DNA of 64,000 bases from Prosopocoilus inquinatus (GCA_036172665.1 CM069877.1:24391001-24455000); one strand, 5' to 3'. Positions 34,863 to 47,009 are shown, numbered from the stretch's first letter. The notes: generated from the letters alone by a model not told the origin. Translations and numbers: made by a program.

Positions 34863-35768
34863 AATTGATGTCCCAATATAGATTTCTGACCTGCATTATC
34901 AATTTCATATATAAATTTATGCAAACTATTAAAGTATATAATTGTTCGACATAAAAAATAAAATTATGCAAGAAAATTCAAATTCATCTATTTCAATGGA
35001 CTCTCATAATTTGCGGAATAGAACTTACGTAAAATTAAAAAAATAAGACTTCGAAACCCAAAGGAAAATAACTTTTAACAATAAAAAAGATTTGTTTCAC
35101 TCGCGTGACACTAGTGACACTTTTCAGTGTCTACCAATTACAAAGTTCAAAGATTCCTATAAATTACTATGCCGAGGTCCACGCTACGGTTGCTACGACG
35201 ACAGTATACACGACATCACTTTAGAATCGCAGCTTCTCGATATCGAATTTGGTGTCGGATGTAACATCGAGTACAACTCGTGTCGAGTCGAGCATTCAGA
35301 ATCAGGGGGCAGATCTAGAATTTTCGAGGTGTAGTAACAGCAAGGCGGGAAGTGTTTTAGATCACTTTGGGTTAGATCATGTAGCCAAATAAAACAGACA
35401 AATTTTTGAATAAGTAATCCAGGGTAAAAGTGAACTGATCTGACGTGCAAATAAAAGACAACTAATGTCCCAATGTCGAGTGTCGGCGCATGCGTCGCAT
35501 ACCCCGTATCAGAAGTCTACTAAATTTCTTATGTATTAAAATGGTATTAATTCATAAATTCAATCATGTTTATAATTTATATTTTCCTATAAAATCTAAT
35601 ATCTTATCAAATCTATAACTAAATTTATTATCGAAACAAAACTTTGAACGAAAAAATGACGTTTAAAACTGGTCATTCGACGTCCTTGACCAATTTTGAC
35701 CAAATAATGACGTGATAAAAACGACTTGCTGCTTGGGCAATTTTACACAATTTTAATACATTGAGAAC

Positions 35769-36258
35769 TAGTGCTGTTGCAAACCGTATGTATTCGTTAC
35801 TGAGTAACGAGTATAACATGAGGCTCGAAGCATCGATTCGTTACTTGTCAAAACATTTCGTTACTCGTATTACCACAGTGTACGATTTTGTTCACGTTTC
35901 ACACGAAAGAATGCGAGCTGCCAATCAGTTGGTAATTTAGTTATTTCAGTTATAAGTTGTTTACGTTTTTAACAGATTGTTTATCAACTGTTTATACTTG
36001 TATGTACCGTCAACAGCTTATGTATGCATTTTTAGTAATTGTATTTTGAGTATTTTTTAATAAACTAAATTATAATAAAAATAATCTTATTAGGTATTAC
36101 AATTTTAAGTTGAAAATTACATTCACGCATGCTATCTGATTGATTAATTATACTAGAGTAACGACAGTAACGAGTAACGAATACTTTGTAACGGGTACCG
36201 AAATTTAAAGTAACGAATACATGCGAGTACAAATTTTTTCGTTACTTTTACAACACTA
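35769..36258. mobile_element. hAT-type MITE, 490 bp
   Basis: A perfect 8-bp duplication TTGAGAAC (35761-35768 and 36259-36266) flanks ends TAGTGCTGTTG and the imperfect inverse CAACACTA. The subterminal regions are full of GTTACT/AGTAAC and CGTTAC motifs (GAGTAACGA, ACGAGTAACGAAT), as in hAT transposase-binding arrays. Confidence 0.82.
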
Positions 36259-36685
36259 TTGAGAACAAATTGCTACTTGCTCAAGACAGTCCAGACAAAT
36301 ACTACTTCATAAGAAAGTAGGGTTTAAATGCGTGAGAACGTGAGAAAATTTATTTTTGACAGTATCACAGATAACTACTATGTACAGCATTGAAGTTACT
36401 TGAATTTACTTAAATTAGTAACTGCTGAGTAGCAGTTAGGGTTGCCAGGTCTCATATATTTAATATGAGATGCATATATTTAAACAATATCTCATATATC
36501 ATAACAAATTGTAAATATATGAGAAAATCTCATATCAGCAACTGAATGCTACTGACATAAGTCGTTTTAATAATGTTCACATTCCGACAGAAAACTACTT
36601 GTAGTCAGAAATACCAAAAAGCAACTAATTTGTTAACTGAAACGCCATGCCGCGATGAAGCAACCTAAACTGTTGTCAACATGTA

Positions 36686-38205
36686 CAGTGTGGTCCATTT
36701 TTGATGGTTTCACAGGGTTTCTCAGTTATCTATAGGAATAGAAGAAAACCGTTTTCGGTACCCAATATGCTGCTTTTTCGAGAAAAATTCAGTGGAGAAA
36801 ATAAGTTAGCTATCTCGATCCGTTCGGGAAATATCGGTCGAAAACGAATTCTTCCGAAAAATTATTTTTCACATTATCTCAGCTGTGACAAGATATTTTG
36901 GAAATTCAAGAACTATTTTATTCAGAAATTAAAGTAGATTTCACTGACGTATTATCTTTTGTAGAAATTGCACCAGTTCTGCGAAACAGACAATAAATTT
37001 CTAATTTTAAATAGAAACCGTTGTTAACTATGACACAAATAAATTGTTTGTTTAATTAAGATTTTCAAAAATAGAGTTTCATATAATTATTTTTACAAAT
37101 AACAAAGATACTAATTATTTTTGGTTTTCTGGTAGCTAACAAGCCACCTATAACACCAAAAACAAAAAGAATAGTTCATTTGTTTTCCAGAAAAAAATAA
37201 TTATTATTAAGTAAAACAGCTAATTTAATTCAGTAAATGCTAATTCAGTAATAGCTTCCTGTATCTGTTAGCGACTGAATCTCGGTGACATAAAACCACA
37301 AGTATGTAAAAATGGTTTAACTCAATTTGAACATTTCTTTGATTATTAATATGAATTACCGGAAGATTTTTATATATTTTAAATTGTTTTAATTAGTATG
37401 TTTCCTTAAGAAATCATTGAAAGGTCGAATGTTTCTTAACTTTAATATTACTTTCAAGAACTTTTGTATATTAATAAATTTAATCACGGATAGAAACACA
37501 TCTAAGGATTTTTGGTAATTTAAAATTTAATATTTAATAATGTAGTAGGAAAATTATAATATACATATAATTCTACAAAACTGCGTCGACAGTTAATCCA
37601 TATTTACATTGCTCGTAGCTTTTTGAGATCTCTAATAACATTATGTATTTCTAGTTAATTATTTTTTAAAATTTAATTACCTGTATTATTTATTGTAATG
37701 AAGGATTTCTGAGGAAAGCAACCGAATTTTCTTTTGTTTTAGTGTCATAGATAGCTCGATAGGTACTGCAAAATTATGAAAGTTAATATCTTTGTTGTGT
37801 TAACGTAATTATATCTAACTTTATATTTTTGAAAACCTCATTAAACAAGCAATTTATTTGTGTTATAGCCAACTGCGGTTTCCATTTAAAATTAGAAAGT
37901 TGTAGTATGTTTCGCAGAACTGATTCAGTTCCTACAAAATATAATGACGTCAGTAAAATCTACTTTAATTTCTGAATAAAATGAATTTTCAAAATATCTT
38001 GTCAAACAGCTGAGAAATTGTGAAAAATAATTTTTCGGAAAAACTTGTTTTCAGCCGATATTTTCAAACGAATCGAGATAGCTAACTTTTGTTTTCTCCA
38101 CTGAGTTTTCCTCGAAAAAATAGCATTGGGTCACGAGAACGGTTTTCTTCTATTTCTATAAGTAGCTGAGTAACCCTGTGAAACCATCAAATATGATCCA
38201 CTCTA
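36686..38205. mobile_element. 1.5-kb foldback element with ~530-bp arms
   Basis: TA flanks both sides. The left arm CAGTGTGGTCCATTTTTGAT and right arm are imperfect inverted copies. The similarity (my estimate 75-80 percent) runs inward past 37200 and 37650, so most of the element is a palindrome. The frame at 36701-36937 lies in one arm and is not considered a gene. TA duplication fits the Tc1/mariner superfamily. Confidence 0.75.
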
Positions 38206-38340
38206 TACATTCGATTTCTAGAAAATCCGGATAGGTGTCGGTTTGATTGCAATAGAGTTTTCGAGCTACCCCTTTGCTGAGGGGGACACAAACACGGCAA
38301 CAACAGCTGTCCATGGGATTCTAGAGATCCACTAGAATCG

Positions 38341-38520
38341 AAACTGGCTTGTAACTAATAGCGTTTTCCACTGGTCGCACTTTCTTGCACTCAGTGCGCA
38401 CTGAGTGTATCTCCATCTCGGTTCAGGTTTATGTAATAAACGAGATAGAGATACATTCAGTGCACACTGAGTACAAGAAAGTGCGATCAGTGGAAAACGC
38501 TATTAATTACTAGCCAGTTT
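38341..38520. mobile_element. 180-bp palindromic MITE, AGCGTTTTCCACTG family
   Basis: Arms start AAACTGGCT and contain AGCGTTTTCCACTG, CGCACTTTCTTG and CACTCAGTG blocks that pair with their reverse complements across a ~30-bp centre. Confidence 0.75.
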
Positions 38521-38656
38521 AGCTATAATTTGTTGTTGTTCGTTGACAAAACAGAATGTTTTATTACTATCTCATATAATATTTTTCAGTCTCATATATT
38601 ATTTTTGCCTATCTCATATATTTTGAAAGATTTTAAATGGCAACCCTAGCAGCAGT

Positions 38657-39477
38657 CAAGGCGCAGTATAGACATCAATTAATAAGGAGAGCTCTTGTCG
38701 GCACCTTTGAAGTTCATACTACAATTTTCCGAACCCAAGCAGGCGGGCAGTCATTCTAATGCTACCAGATGTCGCTACTTGAAAGACTTATTTATTTTGT
38801 AAGATATAGTTCTTATTTTAAAAAACAAAAGCTTGTTTTATTAGAAAAATTACAAGTGAGCTCAAAATAGTCGAAACATGATGAAATTCGATAAGATAAT
38901 CTAATGGTTACTTATTAACCAAAACAGCTGATCGGTAATTGACGGCCATATTGAATGTGTGCCGGTATTCTGGTGGAACGTCCGTTTTTTGGCCATGTTC
39001 AGGTGATCACCGAGCCTGAATACAGACCCTGATGCAGACTAACCATATTGAAAGTTAACAACTCGTGTTCGTAAAGGGTTAATGTGAGAATACTAGCTGC
39101 TGAAGCTTGGCACTCCAGAAGCATGTCTGTTCAATAGCTATGTTGAATTAGTAACTCAGCTCCTGTGGCTACCTGAACGAGGCCATCAACCATTGACCGT
39201 GGCGCCACGCTCGGCCGCTTGATGAATGCCCGCTCACTTCGCACATGTGCTCTCAGAAACGGTAAGAGCGAAAAGTTGTCCCTACTTATTGATGTGTACT
39301 CGCGTCTTTGAACGAAAGAGTCGCCGCGCGCCGGAATTTTGTGGAACCTTAGAACTGGTGATTAAAACATACAGGTGTAGACGGTTACCATCACAGAACA
39401 TTACCATTTGTCAGCGTGGTGTGTGTGAGTTGTTAATAAGAAGATAAATTCTGTAAAAAGATATTCGGTTTGCAATT
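38657..39477. other. Intergenic upstream of the THAP relic
   Basis: GC content rises near 39180-39330. No gene is supported; the 73-codon frame at 39226 has no recognisable motif. Confidence 0.35.
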
Positions 39478-41215
39478 ATGTCTACGTATAAAAGCAACAG
39501 AATGTGTTCTGTACCGCAGTGTAAAAATCGCAGAAAAGACACTGTGTCGCTACATGTTTTTCCAGCATACAAAATACTTAAAAAGACATGACAGGTTATT
39601 CTTAAAATTGGAAAACCTATTACAAAAAATATGTTTGTGTGTAGCGAACATTTCAGCGAAGACAGTTTCTTTTATTTTGGTAAGTTTAATATTTACTTTT
39701 AGGTTGTACTAGTTGATTACTTTTGCCTGTTTAACATAAATCGTTTTACAGAAGTTGAGGTTTGATCTGTTTTTTATGTATTTATTTTGTTTGTTGACAG
39801 ATCCTGATATTAATACAACGCGGCGTTTGAAAAGACATGCTTTGCCTTCAAGAAAGTTGCCTGTTCGACCCAGTGATAAACCAACTAATGCCAAACGAGT
39901 TACACAATCTAATTTGCGTTTGGAATGCTTAAAAAAGCGTAGCTCAAATGCTGTAACAAGGGCTGGTGTTGATTGTTCATGGTAATAAATTCGTTAATGA
40001 TCTAATGTATTTAATCAACACAATTCTACAATAGTTCCAGTGAGAATCACAACCAAGCAATAACTTTGGCTGCAGATTTTGAAAACACTGATTGTGTAAA
40101 TGAATCTTTGAGGTAATAAAAAGTTTTTAGATAATCTTAACATATTTAATATATATATATATATAAATATATATATTTGAAAGCACTGAGTGTGTTAATG
40201 AATGTTTAGACCGTGAATTAACTGCTGCTGAAGCTCTTCTTCAACTTCAGAATTCATTACAAACAGAAATAGAGGTTGGTTTAACATGTGTGGACAAGGC
40301 CTGCGAGGCAAACTTGTTTACTCAACCTGAAGTCCCCTTAACAATATTGGAGTTGCTAAAAACCGACTCAAATTTAAATGCGTTTACTGGTATTTATAGT
40401 TTCCAATTGTTGAAACAATTGGAGAAAAGTTGCTGGCTGCTACTAAAAGACGAAGAAAATTTAAAACTAGATGTCAGCAGTCGAATTGTAATGACAATGA
40501 TAAAAATTAAATTAAATATTTCATTTACATGCATCAGTGTACTGTTTGGGTTAAAGCTCTCAACATGTACAAACTACTTTTATAAAATGGTGCAACTATT
40601 ATCAACAGTTTTAAAAGAAGCAATAGTTTGGGCATCGAAGGAGGAGATTTTGTGTAACATGCCAACTTATTTTGTGCATTTTAAGGACACTAGAATAGTC
40701 CTAGATTGCACAGAAAACATTGAGATTGAGAAACCCAGATGCTTGTGATGCAGAATTCGCACATATTCGCATTATAAGGGGGCGAACACCATGAAAGTTT
40801 TAATAGGAACATCTCCTGGTGGACTAATCACTTTCTGCAGTTCAACTTTTGGCGGTCGTGCTTCAGATAAGGCCATCACAACACAGAGCAAGGTACTGGA
40901 TATGCTGGAACCATATGTAGATGCTGTAATGGTTGACAAAGGCTTCCTGATTGTCAAAGAATGTGCTGTTCGAGGCATCAAACTTATTCGCCCACCATTC
41001 CTGAATAAAAGTAAGCAGTCAGAGATGGTAATAAAACTGCAGACATTGCACGTGCGAGAGTTCATGTTGAACGGGCAATCCAAAGGCTTAAAATATTTAA
41101 AATTATTAAAGATTTATTTCCATGGCGACTTCTTCCATATGCTGATGATATTTTCATCATTGCATGTGGTCTCACAAACTTAGGGAAACCAATTCTATCA
41201 CTTGACAGATTTTAA
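39478..41215 (+). pseudogene. THAP + DDE_4 transposase (ISL2EU-like), broken
   Basis: A THAP finger starts at 39478: MCSVPQCKNRRK, SLHVFP, then after a frame break KIGKPITKNMFVCSEHF, SEDSFFYF; a GT-AG intron follows. The next exon (39801-) contains RRLKRHALPSRKLP. After further introns the frame 40201-40748 reads into a catalytic region ending RIVLDCTENIEIEKPRC. It is broken by a shift near 40745 and resumes at 40755 with SHYKGANTMKVLIGTSPGG, GGRASDKAIT and VMVDKGFLI. The DDE_4 Asp residues are in VLDCTE and MVDKGF. THAP plus DDE_4 is the architecture of ISL2EU-type elements, related to IS5. Terminal repeats were not found. Confidence 0.75.
40149..40178. repeat. AT dinucleotide microsatellite
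   Basis: Runs of AT interrupted by a single AAT, inside a probable intron of the THAP relic. Confidence 0.8.
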
Positions 41216-42638
41216 TGCTTATAGTTAAGTTTAATTTTTGAAGTTACATTATACAAATAATATTATTAGTTTTTTTTTTGTGTTACTATATTCATTGTTT
41301 TAAGTTATTAAATTTAAAATGTTATTTAGAATTGTTTTTAACAGTTTTGTGTTAATATCAGTACACGCAAATACAAATGTTCCTTGTTTTGTTTAAATTA
41401 ATTGCCAAGAAAACCATATATTAAATCAGAATAATTAATTGTGTAATTATCCGAATATTTTCAGGAATATATAAATGTTATGCAGTAAAATGCTATGTAG
41501 ATTTTATTTTAAAGTTGTAGAATGTTGTATAGTTACTGTCCCATTAAGTAGGAATACTTGAGTGTTCATGAGATAAACTTACAGTGTGAGGATAAGTGCC
41601 ATCAGGTGCAAATAAAAGTAAATAACTCCGAAAGGATATTTTGCGTTTTTTTAGTTTTGTAAAACTGGTTTTGGTATACTTTTTGACAAATATTGGTGAC
41701 AATCAAGAAACAGTCTGGTGTTGACTGTATGTATAAATAAAATTAATTACAATACACAATATAAATAAATACAATAGGTACATTTGAAAGTATAATTATA
41801 ATTACATGTAATTATATATAATTACAGATCTGCATATTTATTAAATACAATTGTGTGTTTTAACAATAGTAATAATTATAACAGTAAGCACAATTAAAAA
41901 CACAAATAAACAGAACTAGTAGGATTCTTGTACAGGATTCTTAAACACTTCTAGTATAGAAACACTTTTACTTATGCAGAAAGCGTTTTCAAAATTTTGA
42001 TGCAGTTCAGAAACGACACATGTTTCTGCAGTACATTGAATTTTGTTCGTCTATTTATATTTATGTTGAGTGTGTAACAACAGGTAATTAACGCAAAAAC
42101 CAAAACCCTCATTTCCAACGTTCTTTTCCTTCATATTGTCACTCAATTTCCTATCTATGAGTATTTTGCACACATTCTGGTTCACTTCACTTATCATAAA
42201 GTGAATCAAAGAAAATTTTTCTTTAATATACTTTCTAACGACCGAAACTATTGAAAAATTAACTTAAAACACTAACAAAAGAAATTTTAAAGCTATGAAA
42301 ATATCGTTTACTGCACAAACAGCACGTAAAATGTTTTCAGAACTATTTTTAAGAACCTCCAAACAGATAAATTTGTAGGAAAGCATTTCATATATGTCAA
42401 ATAGGTACTTTGTATCACTCATTTATGATTGTTAAATTTTGAAAAGTTCCGTTATTGATTTAAAACCGTTTTTACATTTTCCTAACAAAGTGAAAAATAT
42501 CTGTTGTTCTGAAATTAACAATTCAATTTCAAATAGTTGATTATAAACAAAATAAATGTTAAAACTGTTGGTCACAACCTCAAATTTAATTTAATTTTCA
42601 CTATTGGCAATAAATGGTAAAAAGTATTTGAAATAAAC
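41216..42638. other. AT-rich intergenic, nothing recognised
   Basis: No open frame, duplication or terminal repeat was supported in this 1.4 kb. Confidence 0.4.
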
Positions 42639-43172
42639 TTGTCGGAGGGCTTCATCCATATTATGAGCAAATACGTTATCAAAATTAACAGGGACTACAA
42701 GGCAGTTGTCTTCTACTTTGGAATATACAAATCTTCATTATATCAAAGTGGTGCTCATTTCAAAGCCATAAAAGTTTTTAATGCATTACCTCCGCATATT
42801 AAACATACCAACTCCGAACAATTTAAAATTTTATTAAAAAACTACCTTCATACTAAGAATTTCTATCATATCAATGAATTGATTGACGCTTAATTCTACT
42901 CTGATTGACCAATACCCTCCCAAACTCTTGTGATAATTTGTGCACTATTGTGATATTCTTTTTTATTATTTGTGTTAGTATCGTACTCTGTGATTATCTG
43001 TTTTATTTATACTTTACATTTATTCTTGGTTCTTTATACTTTTATATGATGAAATGTAATGACAATATCCGTGTAAGGATCTACAAATTTCATATGCAAT
43101 ACAGTGTAAAATTGACAATGTCCACATCCTTATTGATCAGTGACAATAAACTATATTATTATTATTATTATC
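42639..43172 (+). pseudogene. 3' end of a non-LTR retrotransposon (Jockey/CR1-like)
   Basis: The frame 42639-42893 reads KSSLYQSGAHFKAIKVFNAL, PPHIKHTNSEQFKILLKNYL and FYHINEL, the usual C-terminal end of insect LINE ORF2 proteins. About 260 bp of 3' UTR follow, ending TGACAATAAACTATATTATTATTATT, a short-repeat tail typical of these elements. Everything upstream is truncated, as expected for a 5'-truncated copy. A host duplication was not identified. Confidence 0.7.
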
Positions 43173-45117
43173 ACTTAATAGCGAACACGTGTTTCGTCAG
43201 AGTGAAGCTGCCATCGCTTGATTCTGAAGTTAAATAATTTAAAATTAATAAAAAGTTTATGTCTACATATTTTAAGACCAAAAAACGCGTCATTCGTGCG
43301 ATATTAAAATTTTCTTGAAATTTTGACTTTTCCGTGGTTACGAAAAATTTGGTTAAATTACAAAAACAGAAAGTAATGGTCGAAGAGAAAAATAATAACA
43401 TGTTCGCTTTTAGAATTTTTCAGTTTTCCTATACAGAAAACAAAACCCCAATTGATATATCCGAGAAAATAAAATTTCTGTTGGCAAAACAAGGACAACA
43501 AAAGATGATCGATTTTCAAACATAAATTCATATTACTATTTATTTATTTATTGTAAAAATGTACGTACTAATCGATTTGAGGTGAGAACTTTTGATTTTC
43601 TTTTATTTACAAAAGACTAAAAATTGTCCCTTTTAGAGTTTTTCAGCTTACCTTTGATGCTGAAGCGTACGATATTTTAAGGGAACCGATAAAAGAAAAG
43701 TAAGAGAATTAACGAAATAAACAAAAGTCGATTTTTTTTCAAAAGCACAAATGAAGAAAACTAAATCGGAATTCAGTGCAACGACTTTTTTGTTACTTCA
43801 TTTTCGAAATCCAAAAAAATAAACAAAATATTATTGATTTCAGAACAGAAAAATCGATCGGTCTTTATTTTCTTACTTCTCAAGACTAACTCAAGGAAAA
43901 AATAAATGCTCCAAATTAATTTACAAAAATCAAACACAAAACGAAAAAAAATTCAATATTCAAAACTTAATTGGATTTAAGACCATCTCAAACAAGAACA
44001 AAATTAGCAAAATCTAAAAAAGTTAGAACTGCAGATAAATTAAAACTTTTAAAAACGTTAAATTCAAATTGAAATATCAAATCCTTAAAATTAAAAAACA
44101 AAAAATCTTAAACTAAATTAGAATTAAGAATTAATTAAGAAAGGTCAACCCAACTGAATTCAACCTAATTTGATTCTACCACACCTAACACACAACTAAC
44201 GTAAGAAATTAACATTAATACTCAAAACTCAAAAAAGCTAAAAATTAAAAATCAAAACTCGCGCAAAAAAAAACTTTAAAACAAAAAATTAAAACACTGC
44301 AATTAATCGACATTTACAGGGTTTTGGTTTAGTTGGGCGGCTATAATCAGGATCGGTTTGGGGCGGGAGATTTTGGATAACCAAAATTTAGGAAAAAGGT
44401 TTTAGAAATTGAGCTTTTTGAATCAAAGTTTTATTGTAGCTAAAATAATTTGGTTTTTGTACTTGAATCCCTTTAACTTTGACTTTCATAGCCGAAAAAA
44501 GTGGCCGGCTCCATTTTTTTTTTTTTTTTGAGAAAATTGTTCACAAATGACTTTTTCTATAAAATTATTTAGAACTTGCCCGAAAAATCTTTTATTTTAT
44601 AAGAAATCAAAAAGACCAACTTTTTTGTTCTTTATGTTTCTTTCAAAAAAAAAAAGTTTGGTTAGGACGATACTGTAATTTTGTCAATTGTCGTTTATTG
44701 CCAAAGAAATGCAGGTATGTTATCACGTCCTAAATTTTTGACCAAAATTATTTTAAGAAAATTAAATAGTGTTTATTTGGAGGTTAAAATATAAAAAAAA
44801 ATCACTGCAGCAATTTTTTTATAAATCATTTTTACCGTAAAGTAACATAAGTTACTAATAAAAAGTTCTTGGAATAAATTATAAAATATTTATTCCAAGA
44901 AACTTTATTTTATAATTTGTCCCAAGAACTTTTTGTTTTATATGGAATCATGAAGAGCTACTTCTTTTTGGTTATTTCATAAAAAGTTAAGTTATGACAA
45001 AATTAAAATTCTGACATTTGCCAATTTTTATTTGTAGTCATTTAGGCTGCATTTACTATAAGGAATTTATTTATAGAAAACAAAAATTTTAAATTAAAAA
45101 AAAATTTCTGTAAAGGT
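43173..45117. other. A-rich low-complexity region
   Basis: 43.7-44.3 kb is dominated by runs of A with few T-rich breaks. A hairpin-like stretch (GTTCTTGGAATAAA / TTTATTCCAAGAA) lies near 44862-44903. No gene is supported; short frames here reflect the base composition. Confidence 0.4.
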
Positions 45118-45211
45118 GGGTTACCACGATCAAAGTGCACGGATAAAAATAAATTCATTGAATTGACCATTTTCATGTCAAATAGGACCTACGAATTTAT
45201 TTGTTTGAATG

Positions 45212-45258
<47 letters not shown>

Positions 45259-45436
45259 TGGTTTTAATAAATATTGGTTGAGACAAATAAATCTTTCTTG
45301 AATCAAAAAAGTATATATCTCGTTCAAACAAATAAATTCGTATGTCGTATTTAGCAATAAAAATGGTAAAATCAATAAATTATTTTCCTCCGTGTATAAC
45401 TTTGACAAGGTGCACTTGTGATGCACTTTATCAAAG
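45118..45436. mobile_element. MITE-like inverted repeat with TA microsatellite core
   Basis: ACGAATTTATTTGTTTGAA and its reverse complement TTCAAACAAATAAATTCGT face each other across a (TA)n run (45216-45256). The outer ends share a GTGCAC.(G/T)-type block and AAAATGGTAAAATC-like sequence. The 121-codon minus frame over it is an artefact. Confidence 0.55.
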
Positions 45437-45644
45437 TTGGTTTCTGTGGTATAGCACGTAAAACTGAGTTGCCAGGCTCTAGGTGCACTTTGATGCTGCG
45501 TGCGCATCACTTGCGCACTGCCTGAATCGTAATAACAATTCATTAAAGTCCCTTTGAAGGGTAAATTACATCCAAGTTGACTTGAACGGCTGCCAACTTA
45601 CTTTGATGAAAGTGAAACTTCGTTGTGATTAAAAATGGCGGTGA

Positions 45645-46503
45645 TCTTATAAAAATATTTTTCGCGATTAACCGGTTACGAATAGCATGAAAGTATTTTT
45701 CGCGACTGACCAGTTACGTGTAGTTAGGCATAATAAGTAACTACTGCATTTTTGTGAGTTACCAGTAACTGTTGATATGACGTTACGTATGTTACTCCAG
45801 TTACTATTTTCCTAACCTGGTCAGAAAGTTGTGGAACATTGCTATCTCTCTCTTATTCAGTGAGTTCTGGACAGATCTGTGGTTTCACGTGCTAACCTCA
45901 ACTTGATTCAATCGTGAACTTATTTTTTGTAGCAGTTAGTTTAATACACAATTCATGGTTGGACTGTTGTCAAATTTAAAAATGCAACGGCCACAAAGCC
46001 TGCAAACGTAACCGTTTCATTTTGGCGAATCTTACTAACCGTAACGTATTCTCGTGACCGTGACGTCACTACTGCCAACCATGCATTCGTAACCGGTTAG
46101 TCGCGAAAAATATCTTATGGTTAGCAGTAGTGACGTCATGGTCACGAGAATAGGTCAGGGTTAGTAAGATTCGCCAAAATGAAACAGTTATGGTTACAAG
46201 CTTTCTGACGGTTGCATTTTAAAATTTGACAACAGTCCAACCACGAATTGTGTATTTAACTATTACAAAAAAAAGTTGTGATTGAATCAAGTTGAGGTTA
46301 GCACGCAGACCTACGGTTCTGTATAGAACTCACGGAATAAGAGGGAGAGAGCAATGTTCCACAACTCTCTGACCAGGTTAGGAAAATAGTAACCAGAGTA
46401 ACATACGTGACGTCATATCAACAGTTATCGGTAACTCACAAAAATGCAGTGGTAACTTACTTCGCCTAACCACACGTAACCGGTTAGTCGCGAAAAGTAC
46501 CTT
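45645..46503. mobile_element. Large near-perfect palindrome (foldback), ~390-bp arms
   Basis: The left arm (about 45690-46085) and right arm (about 46110-46503) are reverse complements with few mismatches. Landmarks are CCTAACCTGGTCAGA / TCTGACCAGGTTAGG and ACGTATTCTCGTGACC / GGTCACGAGAATA. The motif CGTAACCGGTTAGTCGCGAA occurs in at least four places: inverted at about 45653 and 45699, direct at 46090 and 46475. It looks like a terminal motif reused at the centre. No coding sequence. Confidence 0.8.
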
Positions 46504-46559
46504 ACTGTTTATGTATCCAAATATGTTACCGTTACCGCATGCGCCTTAAATTGCTATGG

Positions 46560-46940
46560 CAAACAGTGTGTTGAATCGTTTTTCAGATTTTAAAATTTTA
46601 AAGCAAAACGGTAAAGAAAAAAGTGACCAGAATTTTAAATTGCACTTTAGATATTTAAATTTTTAAATTTTGCAGCCGTTTTCTTTTAAAGTGGCAAAAA
46701 TCTTCTGAAAATGCACTTAGTTTACTAACAGTAAATTAGCTATGACCGAAAAATATTTCGGTATTTGTAGAAACTAACAATTTCAAAATTTGCAATTCTT
46801 GCACTTCTTAGAAAAATTAGATTTCTCTTTCCGTTTTGTAATAGTTGCAACGGAGTATTATAATATTATAATACCCCGTTACTCTCTGAAGAAATACAAA
46901 AATTGCAAATTTTGAAGTTGTCACTTTCTACAAATACAGT
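46560..46940. mobile_element. Foldback related to 10200-10462
   Basis: TTAGTTTACTAACAG, GACCGAAAAATATTT and CAAAATTTGCAATT blocks match 10200-10462. The centre has AACGGAGTATTATAATATTA. A partial MITE end (CAGTCGAAAGCAAAAAAT) follows at 46937. Confidence 0.6.
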
Positions 46941-47009
46941 CGAAAGCAAAAAATAGTAAGAAATTACAGTTTCCTGTAACGGTACTGTTTACTAGTGATG
47001 GGCCTATCG

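Larger units (their letters stand above)
30857..35463. mobile_element. PIF/Harbinger transposon, 4.6 kb, near complete
   Basis: The ends are AGTTGTCTTTTATTTG and its reverse complement, flanked by AAT on both sides (30854-30856 and 35464-35466). Further in, a second inverted pair CTGAATGCTCGACTCGA lies at about 31127 and 35287, with GATATCGA motifs. It encodes a Myb-like protein (+) and a Harbinger transposase (-), convergently arranged. The AAT target differs from the TWA usually quoted for this superfamily, though it is the same length. Confidence 0.88.
30237..35737. mobile_element. Older TIR element split by the Harbinger insertion
   Basis: CCCAAGCA at 30237 pairs with TGCTTGGG at 35730-35737. 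The arms continue inward with TTTTTCACGTCA / TGACGTGATAAAAA and GACGTCGAATG-like blocks, rich in TGACGT motifs. Without the inner element it would be about 0.9 kb. No clear target duplication was seen. Confidence 0.6.
36437..38648. mobile_element. hAT element with TAGGGTTGCCA ends, hosting a foldback
   Basis: The terminal inverted repeats TAGGGTTGCCA / TGGCAACCCTA are flanked by GTAGCAGT (36429-36436) and GCAGCAGT (38649-38656), a 7-of-8 match. Subterminal TCTCATATATT motifs recur at both ends. Most of its 2.2 kb is a later foldback insertion (36686-38205) and a palindromic MITE (38341-38520). Confidence 0.78.

Noticed and set aside
36701..36937. 78-codon frame
   Set aside because: It lies within one arm of a long palindrome and has no motif; its counterpart in the other arm is not open.
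45178..45543. 121-codon minus frame with an Ile-Tyr run
   Set aside because: The run is the TA microsatellite at 45216-45256; the rest spans a MITE.
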